A stretch of DNA of 64,000 nt from RGIG3528 sp964653855 (GTDB taxonomy: Bacteria; Bacillota; Clostridia; Lachnospirales; Lachnospiraceae), in NCBI GenBank assembly GCA_964653855.1, contig CAZZFV010000003.1, forward strand, positions 12,917 through 76,916. Reading direction: 5' to 3'. The position numbers were made by a program, and so were the translations under genes. Below the pieces are notes generated by a model. That model saw only the letters and a list, made by a program, of their open reading frames with translations. It did no database searches and was not told the origin of the DNA. This document shows positions 7,867 to 15,869 of this stretch, in pieces; positions within the stretch are counted from its first letter, which is position 1, and each line of letters begins with the position of its first letter.

Positions 7867-9930
7867 ATGAAAAGAGAGAAAACAAACATAAAACTTAACG
7901 GGAAGTTGGCGGTTTATTTTAACTGGCCGGCATATTTGCTTATTATCATTTTGTGCTTCGATATAACAATGTGCCTTTTTTTCCCCGCAACAATACCTTT
8001 TGTGCTGCTGTATACTTTGTTATATTCCGCAGTTTGTATTCTTGTCGCAATTTTTAAGAGACACGAGGCGGTTACGGAGCTTGTTTCGTTTGCCACGGAA
8101 TTCAACCATGCCGAGCACCAAATGCTTAAAGAACTTGACGTGCCTTTCGGTCTTCTTGACTTAAACGGAAATCTGATTTGGGCAAACAACGACCTGAAAG
8201 ATTTGATTGCGATTGAGCGTTGGCAAAACGTTCCGATAACAAAGATATTCAATAACGACACGCTCACTCACCTTCCGACGGTTGAGGAAGACGTAACGGA
8301 ACATATAGCATACGGAAGAAACAATTTTATTTTGAAACTTCGTCTCATTACTCCGTCGGAATACGGAGACATGGTTTTATGGAAGTACGAAAATCTTTCC
8401 GATGCCCCGGAGGATTCGCTTATTGCTTTGTTTCTTTACAACGAAACGGAAAATGTATCCTTAAGGAAACAGAGTTTTGACGATAAGCTCATTACCGGAC
8501 TCATTTATATCGATAACTTTGACGAAGCATTCGAAAACGCGGACGACACAAGGCGCTCGCTTGCGACCGCATGGATTGAGCGTGAGATAAACAAATACAT
8601 GAAGCCTTACGATGCGATAGTGAGAAGGCTTGAAAAAGACAGATATTTGTTTATCACAAAGCAAAAGCATTTGCTTCAAATGGAGAGCAACCGCTTTGCG
8701 ATTCTCGAAAACATCAGAAATTTGAATATTTATGACCTTTCGCTTACGATTTCCGTGGGCGTGGGCGCGATCACCGATTCATACAAGGTTTCGTTTGAGA
8801 CAGCGCATGCCGCAATCGACCTTGCAATGGGACGCGGCGGCGACCAGGCCGTTGTTAAGCGTGCGACCGGAGTCACATATTTCGGAGGAACGTCCCAGGC
8901 ACAGGAAAAGACAACGCGTGTCAAGGCGCGCGTGAAGGCGGAAGCACTTTGTGAATATATCGAATCGACGGAAAAGGTTGTCGTGATGGGACATTCCATG
9001 GCGGACACGGATGCCGTCGGTGCGGGTGTCGGAATTTACCGTATAGCAAAGACATTAAACAAGAGAGCCTACATATGCGTTACGGATCCCACGGCTCAGA
9101 TACAGCAGATAATAGCAAAGTTTGCGGCGGATCCCGAATACGAAGAGGACATGTTTATTTCGGGCGCAAAGGCAAAAACGCTTGTGGACAAGGATACGCT
9201 GCTTGTTGTTGTTGACGTAAACAGACCCACTTATACGGATACGCCGGAACTCTTAAAGCTCACGGAAACCGTTATCGTATTCGATCACCACAGGCAGATG
9301 AGCGACAAGATAGAGAATACCGTTTTGTCGTATGTTGAGCCCTATATTTCGTCAACATGTGAAATGATTACGGAAATGTTCCAATACGTTGAAAACGATT
9401 TGAAGCTTCGCCCGATTGAATCCGACGTGATGTACGGCGGTATAATGATCGACACAAACAATTTCCTCGTGAAAACGGGCGTAAGAACATTTGAGGCGGC
9501 TGCTTTCTTAAGGAGAAACGGTGCCGATATCACAAGAGTCCGTAAAGCGTTCAGATCGGATTACGATGAATATAAGGCTCGTGCAAAAGCTGTATCCGGT
9601 GCGGAAATATTTATGGATCACTACGTGTTTGCAAAATCTGACGCAACAGGGCTCGAGAACCCCACGGTTGTTGCCGCGCAGGTGGCAAACGAGCTCCTCG
9701 GAATCGACGGAATCAGAGGCGCGTTTGTGTTTACCAAATACAATGACAAGGTATACGTAAGCGCACGTTCGATCGATGAACTTAATGTTCAGGTGCTTAC
9801 CGAAAAACTGGGCGGCGGCGGACATATGAGCGCCGCAGGTGTTCAATTTGAAAACATATCGATCGATGAGGCGATAGACAAGGTTAAACAGGTTATTGTT
9901 CAAATGAAAGAAAATAAGGAGATAAAGTGA
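7867..9930 (+). CDS. gdpP: Cyclic-di-AMP phosphodiesterase, GdpP type
   Basis: Membrane-bound DHH/DHHA1 phosphodiesterase that hydrolyses c-di-AMP, controlling cell-wall, potassium and osmotic homeostasis in Bacillota. The 687-residue protein has two N-terminal membrane spans (residues 15-62), a degenerate PAS domain (about 80-190), a degenerate GGDEF domain lacking the GGDEF signature (about 200-330), a DHH domain with GHSMADTDAVGAG near residue 376 and FDHH near 475, and a DHHA1 domain ending in GGGGHMSAAG near 648. The order matches B. subtilis GdpP. It is followed after 3 bases by rplI and then dnaB, the conserved Bacillota gene order. The metal-binding HxxxDxD and DHH residues are all present. 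Confidence 0.94.
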   Translation: MKREKTNIKLNGKLAVYFNWPAYLLIIILCFDITMCLFFPATIPFVLLYTLLYSAVCILVAIFKRHEAVTELVSFATEFNHAEHQMLKELDVPFGLLDLNGNLIWANNDLKDLIAIERWQNVPITKIFNNDTLTHLPTVEEDVTEHIAYGRNNFILKLRLITPSEYGDMVLWKYENLSDAPEDSLIALFLYNETENVSLRKQSFDDKLITGLIYIDNFDEAFENADDTRRSLATAWIEREINKYMKPYDAIVRRLEKDRYLFITKQKHLLQMESNRFAILENIRNLNIYDLSLTISVGVGAITDSYKVSFETAHAAIDLAMGRGGDQAVVKRATGVTYFGGTSQAQEKTTRVKARVKAEALCEYIESTEKVVVMGHSMADTDAVGAGVGIYRIAKTLNKRAYICVTDPTAQIQQIIAKFAADPEYEEDMFISGAKAKTLVDKDTLLVVVDVNRPTYTDTPELLKLTETVIVFDHHRQMSDKIENTVLSYVEPYISSTCEMITEMFQYVENDLKLRPIESDVMYGGIMIDTNNFLVKTGVRTFEAAAFLRRNGADITRVRKAFRSDYDEYKARAKAVSGAEIFMDHYVFAKSDATGLENPTVVAAQVANELLGIDGIRGAFVFTKYNDKVYVSARSIDELNVQVLTEKLGGGGHMSAAGVQFENISIDEAIDKVKQVIVQMKENKEIK

Positions 9931-9933
9931 TTT

Positions 9934-10380
9934 ATGGAAATAATTCTTTTAAAGGATGTTAAGACGCTCGGAAAAAGCGGACAGATCGTTAAAGTAAGCG
10001 ACGGTTATGCAAGAAACTTCATTATTCCGAAAGGACTCGGCGTCGAAAAAACACCGAAGACGTTAAACGACTTAAAGGCAAAGCAGCTTGCGGAAGCAAA
10101 ACGTGAGCAGGAATTACTTGATGAGGCGATGAAGCTCTCCGATAAGATCAAATCGGGAAGCGTTACTCTTTCAATCAAGAGCGGAGAGGGCGGAAGAACG
10201 TTCGGCTCGGTTTCGGCAAAAGAAATCGCTGCAGCCGTAAAGACGCAGATGGGATTTGAGTTTGACAAAAAGAAAATGGTTCTCCCCGAACCCATCAAGA
10301 ACATCGGAACATATCATATTCCCGTTAAGCTTCATCCGCAGGTTACATCGGAGCTTGTGGTTAAGGTTGTGGGAGAATAA
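9934..10380 (+). CDS. rplI: Large-subunit ribosomal protein L9
   Basis: A 148-residue L9, which binds 23S rRNA near the L1 stalk base and limits frameshifting. The N-terminal domain (MEIILLKDVKTLGKSGQ, then YARNFIIPKGLG) is the family signature, followed by the long connecting helix (residues 42-75) and the C-terminal RNA-binding domain. It starts 3 bases after the gdpP stop and lies 69 bases before dnaB, matching the usual gdpP-rplI-dnaB operon. An AAGGAGATAAA site at the end of gdpP can serve as its ribosome-binding site. Confidence 0.98.
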   Translation: MEIILLKDVKTLGKSGQIVKVSDGYARNFIIPKGLGVEKTPKTLNDLKAKQLAEAKREQELLDEAMKLSDKIKSGSVTLSIKSGEGGRTFGSVSAKEIAAAVKTQMGFEFDKKKMVLPEPIKNIGTYHIPVKLHPQVTSELVVKVVGE

Positions 10381-10449
10381 ATTAAGCGATTTTTATATGA
10401 ACTTTATGTCCGTGTTAAGCGGACATGTTGCTTTAATTTTGGGGGCATA

Positions 10450-11802
10450 ATGGAAGAAAATGTATTAAAAAGAGTAATGCCTCACAGTCATGAGGCGGAG
10501 CAATCCGTAATCGGTTCGATGATTATGGATAAAGATGCCGTTTTTGCCGCAACGGATTATTTGATTGCCGATGACTTTTATGAGCAGGAATTCAAGGTGA
10601 TGTTTGAAGCTTGCGTCGCACTTTCACAAAAAGGAATGGCGATAGACCCGACAACGCTTACGGACAAGCTTAAGGAAATGGGCGTTGCGCCCGAGCTTTG
10701 CGGACTTGAAAATATAAACAGAGTGATTTCGCAAACTCCGACTTCGGCAAACATAAAGCATTATGTTGACATTGTTCTTTCAAAGTCAAAGGAAAGAAGA
10801 CTCATAAAAACGCTTGAAACGCTTAGGGACAAGACGTTTCAGGGAAATATGCCGATCGACGAATTGTTTGAAGAAACGGAAAAGGAAATCTTTAATCTTG
10901 TTCAAAATCGCGGAACGGCTGATTTTGAAAATATTCGTGACATAGTATACAGAAGCTTGCGCCGTATCGAGCTTGCGGCTCAAAACAATTCGAGAATTAC
11001 GGGAATTGCGACGGGACTCAGGGATCTTGATTTTAAGCTTTCGGGTCTTCAAAAGTCGGATCTTATCCTTCTTGCCGCACGTCCGTCAATGGGTAAAACG
11101 GCGTTGGCGCTCAATATCGCCAACTATGTTGCCGTAAGATCGCATATTCCGACGGCAATATTCAGTCTCGAAATGTCAAAGGACATGTTGCTTAACAGAA
11201 TGCTTTCGATGAATTCGAAGGTGAATTCGGAATCGATAAGAACGGGACAATTAAAGGACAGCGAGTGGACGGATTTGCTTGAAGCGTCGCGCGATATTTC
11301 GGAAGCGCCGCTTTATATCGACGAAACTCCCGGAATCAAGGTGAGCGACCTTCGTACCAAGTGCCGAAAATTAAAAATAGAAAAAGATTTGGGACTTGTG
11401 ATGATCGACTATTTGCAATTGATGACGGCGTCCGGAAAAGCGGAATCGAGACAGAACGAAGTTGCGGAAATTTCGAGATCGTTAAAGGCGCTCGCAAGAG
11501 AAATAAATTGTCCGGTTATCGCGCTTTCACAGCTTTCGCGTGCCGTTGAATCGCGTGACAACAAGCGCCCGATGCTGTCGGATTTGCGTGAATCGGGATC
11601 TATTGAGCAGGATGCCGACGTTGTAATGTTTATTTACCGTGACGAATATTATAATCACGATTCGGAAGACAAGGGCGTTGCGGAAGTTATTGTCGCAAAG
11701 CAAAGAAACGGTACGACGGGACCGATTCGCCTTAAATGGATGGGTGAGCTTCAAAAGTTTGCGACGCTCGAACAGCAGGACGCAAAAGACGACGAAGAAT
11801 AG
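10450..11802 (+). CDS. dnaB: Replicative DNA helicase DnaB
   Basis: Hexameric 5'-3' helicase of the replisome. The 450-residue protein has the N-terminal domain (PHSHEAEQSVIGSMI, residues 11-25), a linker, and the RecA-like C-terminal domain with Walker A RPSMGKTALALNIA near residue 215 and the Walker B region LGLVMIDYLQLM near 318. The conserved LSQLSRAVESR and SDLRESGSIEQDADVVMF follow. No intein is present in the P-loop, a common insertion site. It is last in the gdpP-rplI-dnaB unit and is followed by a strong terminator shared with the convergent ferredoxin gene. Confidence 0.98.
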   Translation: MEENVLKRVMPHSHEAEQSVIGSMIMDKDAVFAATDYLIADDFYEQEFKVMFEACVALSQKGMAIDPTTLTDKLKEMGVAPELCGLENINRVISQTPTSANIKHYVDIVLSKSKERRLIKTLETLRDKTFQGNMPIDELFEETEKEIFNLVQNRGTADFENIRDIVYRSLRRIELAAQNNSRITGIATGLRDLDFKLSGLQKSDLILLAARPSMGKTALALNIANYVAVRSHIPTAIFSLEMSKDMLLNRMLSMNSKVNSESIRTGQLKDSEWTDLLEASRDISEAPLYIDETPGIKVSDLRTKCRKLKIEKDLGLVMIDYLQLMTASGKAESRQNEVAEISRSLKALAREINCPVIALSQLSRAVESRDNKRPMLSDLRESGSIEQDADVVMFIYRDEYYNHDSEDKGVAEVIVAKQRNGTTGPIRLKWMGELQKFATLEQQDAKDDEE

Positions 11803-11806
11803 AGTT

Positions 11807-11840
11807 AAAAAAAGAAGCCTTCATAAAAGGCTTCTTTTTT
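11807..11840. terminator. Bidirectional intrinsic terminator, dnaB / ferredoxin
   Basis: AAAGAAGCCTT (11811-11821) pairs with AAGGCTTCTTT (11827-11837) across a 5-base loop. A T run follows on the plus strand and an A run precedes it, so it can end transcripts from both sides. Confidence 0.9.
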
Positions 11841-11849
11841 GTTGCTTAA

Positions 11850-12020
11850 TTATGCCTGTTCAATTGAACCTGTAGGGCAAGCTGCTGCGCAGGAACCGCA
11901 ATCGAGACATGCGTCTGCGTCGATCTCGTAATGATCTTCACCCTCGGAAATAGCGCCTGCGGGGCACTCAGCCGCACAAGCTCCGCAGCTTACGCAACCG
12001 TCGTTAATCTTGTATGCCAT
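11850..12020 (-). CDS. Small 2[4Fe-4S] ferredoxin
   Basis: A 56-residue bacterial ferredoxin I translated directly from the minus strand. It starts MAYKINDGCVSCGACAAECP and ends ACPTGSIEQA. It carries two CxxCxxCxxxCP motifs (Cys 9, 12, 15, 19 and 38, 41, 44, 48), as in clostridial-type electron carriers for pyruvate:ferredoxin oxidoreductase and hydrogenases. AGGAGG lies 7 bases before the ATG. It is monocistronic with its own promoter and a terminator directly after the stop, which fits high expression of an abundant electron carrier in an anaerobe. Confidence 0.96.
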   Translation of the reverse strand: MAYKINDGCVSCGACAAECPAGAISEGEDHYEIDADACLDCGSCAAACPTGSIEQA

Positions 12021-12083
12021 GATTAAATCCTCCTATTGATTTTGAAAAGTTGTTTGCTTTGTGCTTGTTTTAAAAGCAATTGT

Positions 12084-12111
12084 ATTATACCATTACATAT
12101 TGTTTTTGCAA
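12084..12111 (-). promoter_or_regulatory. Ferredoxin promoter
   Basis: Minus strand: TTGCAA (12106-12111), 16-base spacer, TATAAT (12084-12089), with TGG directly before the -10 box (extended -10). Confidence 0.75.
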
Positions 12112-12118
12112 GTAAAAG

Positions 12119-12147
12119 TTGACTAATAATTTTTTAGGTTATATAAT
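12119..12147 (+). promoter_or_regulatory. Promoter of the DUF1858 gene
   Basis: TTGACT (12119-12124), exactly 17 bases, TATAAT (12142-12147), a near-consensus vegetative promoter. A strong GGAGGTGA ribosome-binding site follows, just before the ATG at 12176. Confidence 0.8.
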
Positions 12148-12175
12148 CAACCAAAAAATACGGAGGTGATTTAAT

Positions 12176-12370
12176 ATGATTACAAAGGATATGACAATCG
12201 CTGAACTTGTGAGCATCAATCAAAATATTATCGGTATTCTTTTAAATGCCGGAATGCATTGCGTGGGCTGTCCTTCGGCTCAGGGTGAAACTCTCGAAGA
12301 AGCTTGCATGGTTCACGGAATCGATGTTGACTCTCTTGTTGACCAAATCAATGCTTATCTTGGAAAGTAA
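12176..12370 (+). CDS. DUF1858 domain-containing small protein
   Basis: A 64-residue protein that is a stand-alone DUF1858 domain. The family hallmarks are MITKDMTIAELVSINQNIIGILLNAGMHC (residues 1-29) and a CVGC pair at residues 29-32 followed by ETLEEAC. Such small two-cysteine proteins occur in anaerobes next to redox or hybrid-cluster genes, but the biochemical function is not established. It has a strong promoter and ribosome-binding site and is transcribed away from the ferredoxin gene, which hints at a shared redox context (inference). Its 3' end overlaps the convergent mecA gene by 23 bases. Confidence 0.88.
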   Translation: MITKDMTIAELVSINQNIIGILLNAGMHCVGCPSAQGETLEEACMVHGIDVDSLVDQINAYLGK

Positions 12371-13262
12371 GCATTTGCAAGGCATCGTCTTTGAAGATTA
12401 CCTTAAAGTGTTCATCAAAAAATGCGACCGAAGCATACCGCATGCGCACATATGTTCCGTATTCGGAACATATGTGGCAAACGGTTGAAAACTTTGTATC
12501 GTCGTAATTGCCTTTCTTTAAAACAAGGAAATATTTTCCGTCCGTATATGACTTGTAAAGCGTATTTCTGCCCGAGTAAAGAGGCAAAAGAATCTTTGCG
12601 AGATTGTGTATTTCGGTTACGGAATTAAAAGCAAAGCACATTGAAGTAATAACGGGCTTTGGCTGTGTGACGGTTTGAGACTCGGTAGCGGCCTCTTTTT
12701 TTTCTGCCTTTTCTTTCTTTTCCGCAATCGCACGATTTCCGATAAGCTTTTGGATCGCCGTGAAGGCATTAAAAATATCCGCAACAAGACGGGGGTCGGG
12801 AGCGGTCACATCATCGGAGTCGGAGTCTTGGGCATCGGATGAGAGAGCTTCGTCATCCGAATCATCGGAAACGGTATCGTCTTCCGAAAAATCGTCAGGT
12901 ACGTCATTATTTAAATTAAGTGTTTCAAAATTGTTATCTATGTCGAAGGCGTCGGAAACACCGTCATCGTCCGTGTTTGATAATTTTATCGAGTCAAAAT
13001 TGAGACATTCCGTGGGTCTTATTGATTTGGTTACAAGGAGCATAAGGGAACCGTGAGACATGGGAACGGCTTCGATAACAATCGGAATTCCGTCGGTATC
13101 AAAATCGAGATCGTTCGATGCGGTAACGAGAAGTTCCGAAAACAAGTCTCTTGCCTTATCCGAATCGTAGGCAAGTTCCGAGACGTTGAGGTCGCGTTCC
13201 GAAAGGTCTTCCTTTGTCAACATGCACCTTATTTGATTTTCGTTTATTTTTTTGATTTCCAT
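12348..13262 (-). CDS. mecA: MecA-family adaptor protein with acidic insertion
   Basis: Adaptor that delivers substrates to ClpC/ClpP protease. The N-terminal domain (MEIKKINENQIRCMLTKEDL, residues 1-20, then DLFSELL) and the C-terminal domain (SMCFAFNSVTEIHNLAKIL, then SYGLYKS-like NTLYKSYTDGKYFLVLKK) match MecA. I chose the ATG at 13262, preceded by AAAAGGAG, over an upstream in-frame ATG at 13301. The protein is 304 residues against about 220 for B. subtilis MecA. The surplus is an acidic, Ser/Asp-rich linker (about residues 100-165) and a KKE-rich segment, probably disordered. The stop lies inside the convergent DUF1858 gene. Confidence 0.87.
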   Translation of the reverse strand: MEIKKINENQIRCMLTKEDLSERDLNVSELAYDSDKARDLFSELLVTASNDLDFDTDGIPIVIEAVPMSHGSLMLLVTKSIRPTECLNFDSIKLSNTDDDGVSDAFDIDNNFETLNLNNDVPDDFSEDDTVSDDSDDEALSSDAQDSDSDDVTAPDPRLVADIFNAFTAIQKLIGNRAIAEKKEKAEKKEAATESQTVTQPKPVITSMCFAFNSVTEIHNLAKILLPLYSGRNTLYKSYTDGKYFLVLKKGNYDDTKFSTVCHICSEYGTYVRMRYASVAFFDEHFKVIFKDDALQMLTFQDKH

Positions 13263-13498
13263 ATATTTCTCCTTTTGTAACACGTAAGTATAGCCATTCA
13301 TAATCCAAAAGTCAATAAATAAACTTAAAAGGAGGGATTATTTAAAGGCAAAACGCGGGGGTACGGATTTTTGTGCAATGTGTATAATTTGTTCCCCGAT
13401 TTTTGGTTATTTGCGATATTGCCGTGAAGGGTCGATTTAAATATACTTTATGCGTGGTCCGAAAACAAACAAATAAAAAAGAAAGGAGAGAAAGGATC

Positions 13499-14767
13499 AT
13501 GCAAATTGATATCGACGGGTATCTTGTCCTTAAGGTTTTGAAAGAGAACCGTTATGGGGCGGTGATACTTGCCGAACACAGAGATCTTAAGGCAAGGCGC
13601 ATAATCAAATGCCTTTCCGAACACCATCCCGATCATGATCTGCTGCTTAAAGAAGCAATCATTTTACAAAAATTCAAAAGTCCGCAAATTCCGATTGTTT
13701 ACGATATATGGAAAAAAGACGGATTTACATTTCTTTCGGAGGAATTTATCGAAGGTGAGTCCCTTAAAAATTACCTCAATCGAAAAAATTCTCTTACAGA
13801 TTCTGAGCTTCTGGATCTTTCGATCCAATTATCCGAAATTCTGATTTATATTCATAATCCCGCGCACCGCATACTTCACCTTGACCTTAAGCCGGAAAAC
13901 ATAATCATATCCGACAAAAAAGTAATGTTGATTGATTTCGGCAGTGCTGTTTGTTGCAAAAAAAAGACGTCGGAAACATTGATTTACGGGACAAGAGGAT
14001 ATTCGGCGCCGGAACAGAACGAGGGCATGAATGTGACATTTTTGACGGATATATATGCTCTCGGAAAGATTTTTGAATATATGCTGATGTTTACGCCCGT
14101 AGCGCCGGCAGGATTCAAAAAGATTGTGAATAAAGCTTTGAGAAAAAGAAAGAGCGTTTATTTAAGCACTGCAGAGTTAAAGGAAGATTTAACTAAGCTT
14201 AAAAAGTCGGGAAAAGTAAAAAAAAACGAGGAAGGTGTGTGGATTGCCGTTACGGGCGTTCCGACCGCGTATCACGGCACCTGGTTTTCGCTTATGCTTG
14301 CGGAACTCTTGCAAAAAAAGAAAAAAGGACGTGTGCTGCTACTTGACTGCAACGAAAAGGGAAACTTAGAGTATGTTGAGGACAGGCGTGCGTCTGCGGG
14401 ATCACAAAGCTATTCTTTTGATTTTGACAAAATTACGGTAGGCAAACGCGTGCTTTCGGAGGACGTCAAAAGATGGCGGGGAAGAGACTATCAATATGTT
14501 ATTTGTGATTTTGGAAGTGAACTTTCCGATGCCGCCGAAATACGTTTTTCGAAGAAGTACCTGGTCGGAAGCCTTCTGCCGTGGACCGTAACCGAATGGG
14601 ATACCGCACTTTCGTGCTCCGGATACGGAAAAAAGACCGGAGTCATCATTACCGAGGGTGATGGCATGTTCGGACCAAAAAACATGGCAAAATGTGATGT
14701 GATAAAGCTTAACAGCTTCAGAATATCACGCAAAGTAACCGGTTGTATCTTGAGAGGATTAAAATAG
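13499..14767 (+). CDS. Ser/Thr protein kinase fused to a degenerate ParA/MinD-like domain
   Basis: A 422-residue two-part protein. Residues 1-240 form a Hanks-type kinase: glycine-loop region VLKENRYGAVILAEH, the ATP lysine in RRIIKCL, the catalytic loop as HLDLKPEN (the usual Arg of HRD is Leu), IDFGSA for DFG, and GTRGYSAPEQ for the activation end. Residues 250-422 look like a SIMIBI ATPase fold (GVWIAVTGVPTAYHGTWFSLMLA, then RVLLLDCNEKG and YQYVICDFGSEL), but the Walker A lysines are missing. There is no membrane span or PASTA repeat, so it is not PrkC. I chose the ATG at 13499, after GAAAGGAG. Substrate and partner are unknown. A terminator follows the gene. Confidence 0.8.
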   Translation: MQIDIDGYLVLKVLKENRYGAVILAEHRDLKARRIIKCLSEHHPDHDLLLKEAIILQKFKSPQIPIVYDIWKKDGFTFLSEEFIEGESLKNYLNRKNSLTDSELLDLSIQLSEILIYIHNPAHRILHLDLKPENIIISDKKVMLIDFGSAVCCKKKTSETLIYGTRGYSAPEQNEGMNVTFLTDIYALGKIFEYMLMFTPVAPAGFKKIVNKALRKRKSVYLSTAELKEDLTKLKKSGKVKKNEEGVWIAVTGVPTAYHGTWFSLMLAELLQKKKKGRVLLLDCNEKGNLEYVEDRRASAGSQSYSFDFDKITVGKRVLSEDVKRWRGRDYQYVICDFGSELSDAAEIRFSKKYLVGSLLPWTVTEWDTALSCSGYGKKTGVIITEGDGMFGPKNMAKCDVIKLNSFRISRKVTGCILRGLK

Positions 14768-14835
14768 GACATTTGCTCGTCACAAAGCTTAAGTCGTGTA
14801 TTATTCAATCGGTGATCAACAAAAAAATGTATTTT

Positions 14836-14879
14836 AAAGCCCGTGCATCTGTCCGCAAAAACGATGAACGGGCTTTTTA
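14836..14879 (+). terminator. Terminator after the kinase gene
   Basis: AAAGCCCGT (14836-14844) pairs with ACGGGCTTT (14868-14876); an inner CATC/GATG pair shortens the loop, and TTTTT follows. Confidence 0.8.
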
Positions 14880-14893
14880 TGTTTAACTTATAA

Positions 14894-14938
14894 TTTAATC
14901 CACTATATATTGTATTTTAATCCCTGAAATGATATAAT
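14894..14938 (+). promoter_or_regulatory. LytTR gene promoter with two direct repeats
   Basis: TTGTAT (14910-14915), 17 bases, TATAAT (14933-14938). Two identical TTTAATCC repeats lie at 14894-14901 and 14916-14923, one upstream of the -35 box and one in the spacer. Their 22-base phasing is the spacing LytTR regulators usually need for dimer binding, so autoregulation is plausible. Confidence 0.6.
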
Positions 14939-14957
14939 TGAATACATGGTTGCGCGT

Positions 14958-15054
14958 TTTGTGGCCGAATCCGGTAAGTGTTTTTTTCATGTATTTCGGA
15001 ATAAGGAAACGGGGCCGCAAACATAAAATTTAATATACGGAGGAGAAATGAAAA
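14958..15054 (+). other. Structured 5' leader of the LytTR regulator gene
   Basis: About 110 bases lie between the predicted start of transcription and the ATG. TTTGTGGCC (14958-14966) pairs with GGCCGCAAA (15013-15021) with one G-U pair. The ideal Shine-Dalgarno GGAGGAG also serves an overlapping ATG at 15048 that opens a 4-codon frame ending inside the real start. Translational control is possible. Confidence 0.35.
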
Positions 15055-15765
15055 ATGTTTAGTGTTGGGATTTGCGATGATGAGGAATATCATCGCAGAA
15101 TTTTGATCGGTTCGTGTGAGAGCTTTTTCAAGGCAAATTCAATATCCGGGACATGCACCGTGTTTTCATCGAAGGAAGCAGTACTTGAGTACGACGGAGA
15201 TGAAATGACGGTGCTTTTTTTTTCGCTCGGATCGAGAGAAAAAGAAAAAACCGGGTTTTTGCGGAAGCTTGGGAAGACCAAAAAATTTTTCAGAGTTATT
15301 TGCATGTCAAACCAACTGTTGGGGATTGTTGGGTTAATCAATTTGGGAATATTTGAAATATGGAATAAACCCGTGAAAGAAAAAAAGGTGCATGGATTTT
15401 TGCGTAATACATTGGCTCACAAGACAAAACCTGAAAGAGTTAAAATCATGGATTTTGCAGGGGCACGGATTCTCGATCCGTTTAAAATAGTTTCGCTTTC
15501 GGCATACGGAAATTATACGATGATTCATACGGAAGCCGGGGCTCATTTTGCGACGGGCCAAATTCACGAGTGGGAAATGAAACTTTCGGAATATGATATC
15601 ATAAGATGCCATAAGTCGTATCTTGTGAACATGTTGTACGTTGAACATATATTCTCAAGACACATACGTCTCAAAGAAACGGATACGGTTATTCCGATCG
15701 GATACAGCTATGCAAAGAAATTTAAAGAGGAGTATCAAAAAACATTGAGAAAACGGGAAGGTTGA
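15055..15765 (+). CDS. LytTR-family regulator with degenerate receiver domain
   Basis: A 236-residue DNA-binding regulator. The first 120 residues have receiver fold features: acidic pocket CDDEE (8-11), a Ser in VICMSN at the Thr/Ser position, and the conserved Lys in NKPV. The phospho-acceptor Asp is missing: the LD of LDxxMPxxxG is replaced by FS (Ser 57) in VLFFSLGSREKEKTG. Residues 135-236 form a LytTR domain (IVSLSAYGNYTMIHT, then FIRCHKSYLVN-like DIIRCHKSYLVNM). It therefore probably works without phosphorylation. No histidine kinase lies nearby. A terminator follows. Confidence 0.86.
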   Translation: MFSVGICDDEEYHRRILIGSCESFFKANSISGTCTVFSSKEAVLEYDGDEMTVLFFSLGSREKEKTGFLRKLGKTKKFFRVICMSNQLLGIVGLINLGIFEIWNKPVKEKKVHGFLRNTLAHKTKPERVKIMDFAGARILDPFKIVSLSAYGNYTMIHTEAGAHFATGQIHEWEMKLSEYDIIRCHKSYLVNMLYVEHIFSRHIRLKETDTVIPIGYSYAKKFKEEYQKTLRKREG

Positions 15766-15811
15766 CGAAATGTTCGGAGAGTCGGAACGTGATTTAATAA
15801 AATGTGATACA

Positions 15812-15845
15812 AAAAAACCGGATTTGAAAGAGGTCCGGTTTTTTA
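15812..15845. terminator. Terminator between the LytTR gene and the metallo-hydrolase
   Basis: AAACCGGA (15815-15822) pairs with TCCGGTTT (15834-15841), flanked by an A run and a T run, so it can work in both directions for these convergent genes. Confidence 0.8.
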
Positions 15846-15869
15846 TTGCGAAGTTGAACTTTAAGTTTT

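Noticed and set aside
13403..13498. Upstream start of the kinase gene
   Set aside because: The frame is open from an ATG at 13403, but the ATG at 13499 has the GAAAGGAG site and the kinase alignment starts right after it.
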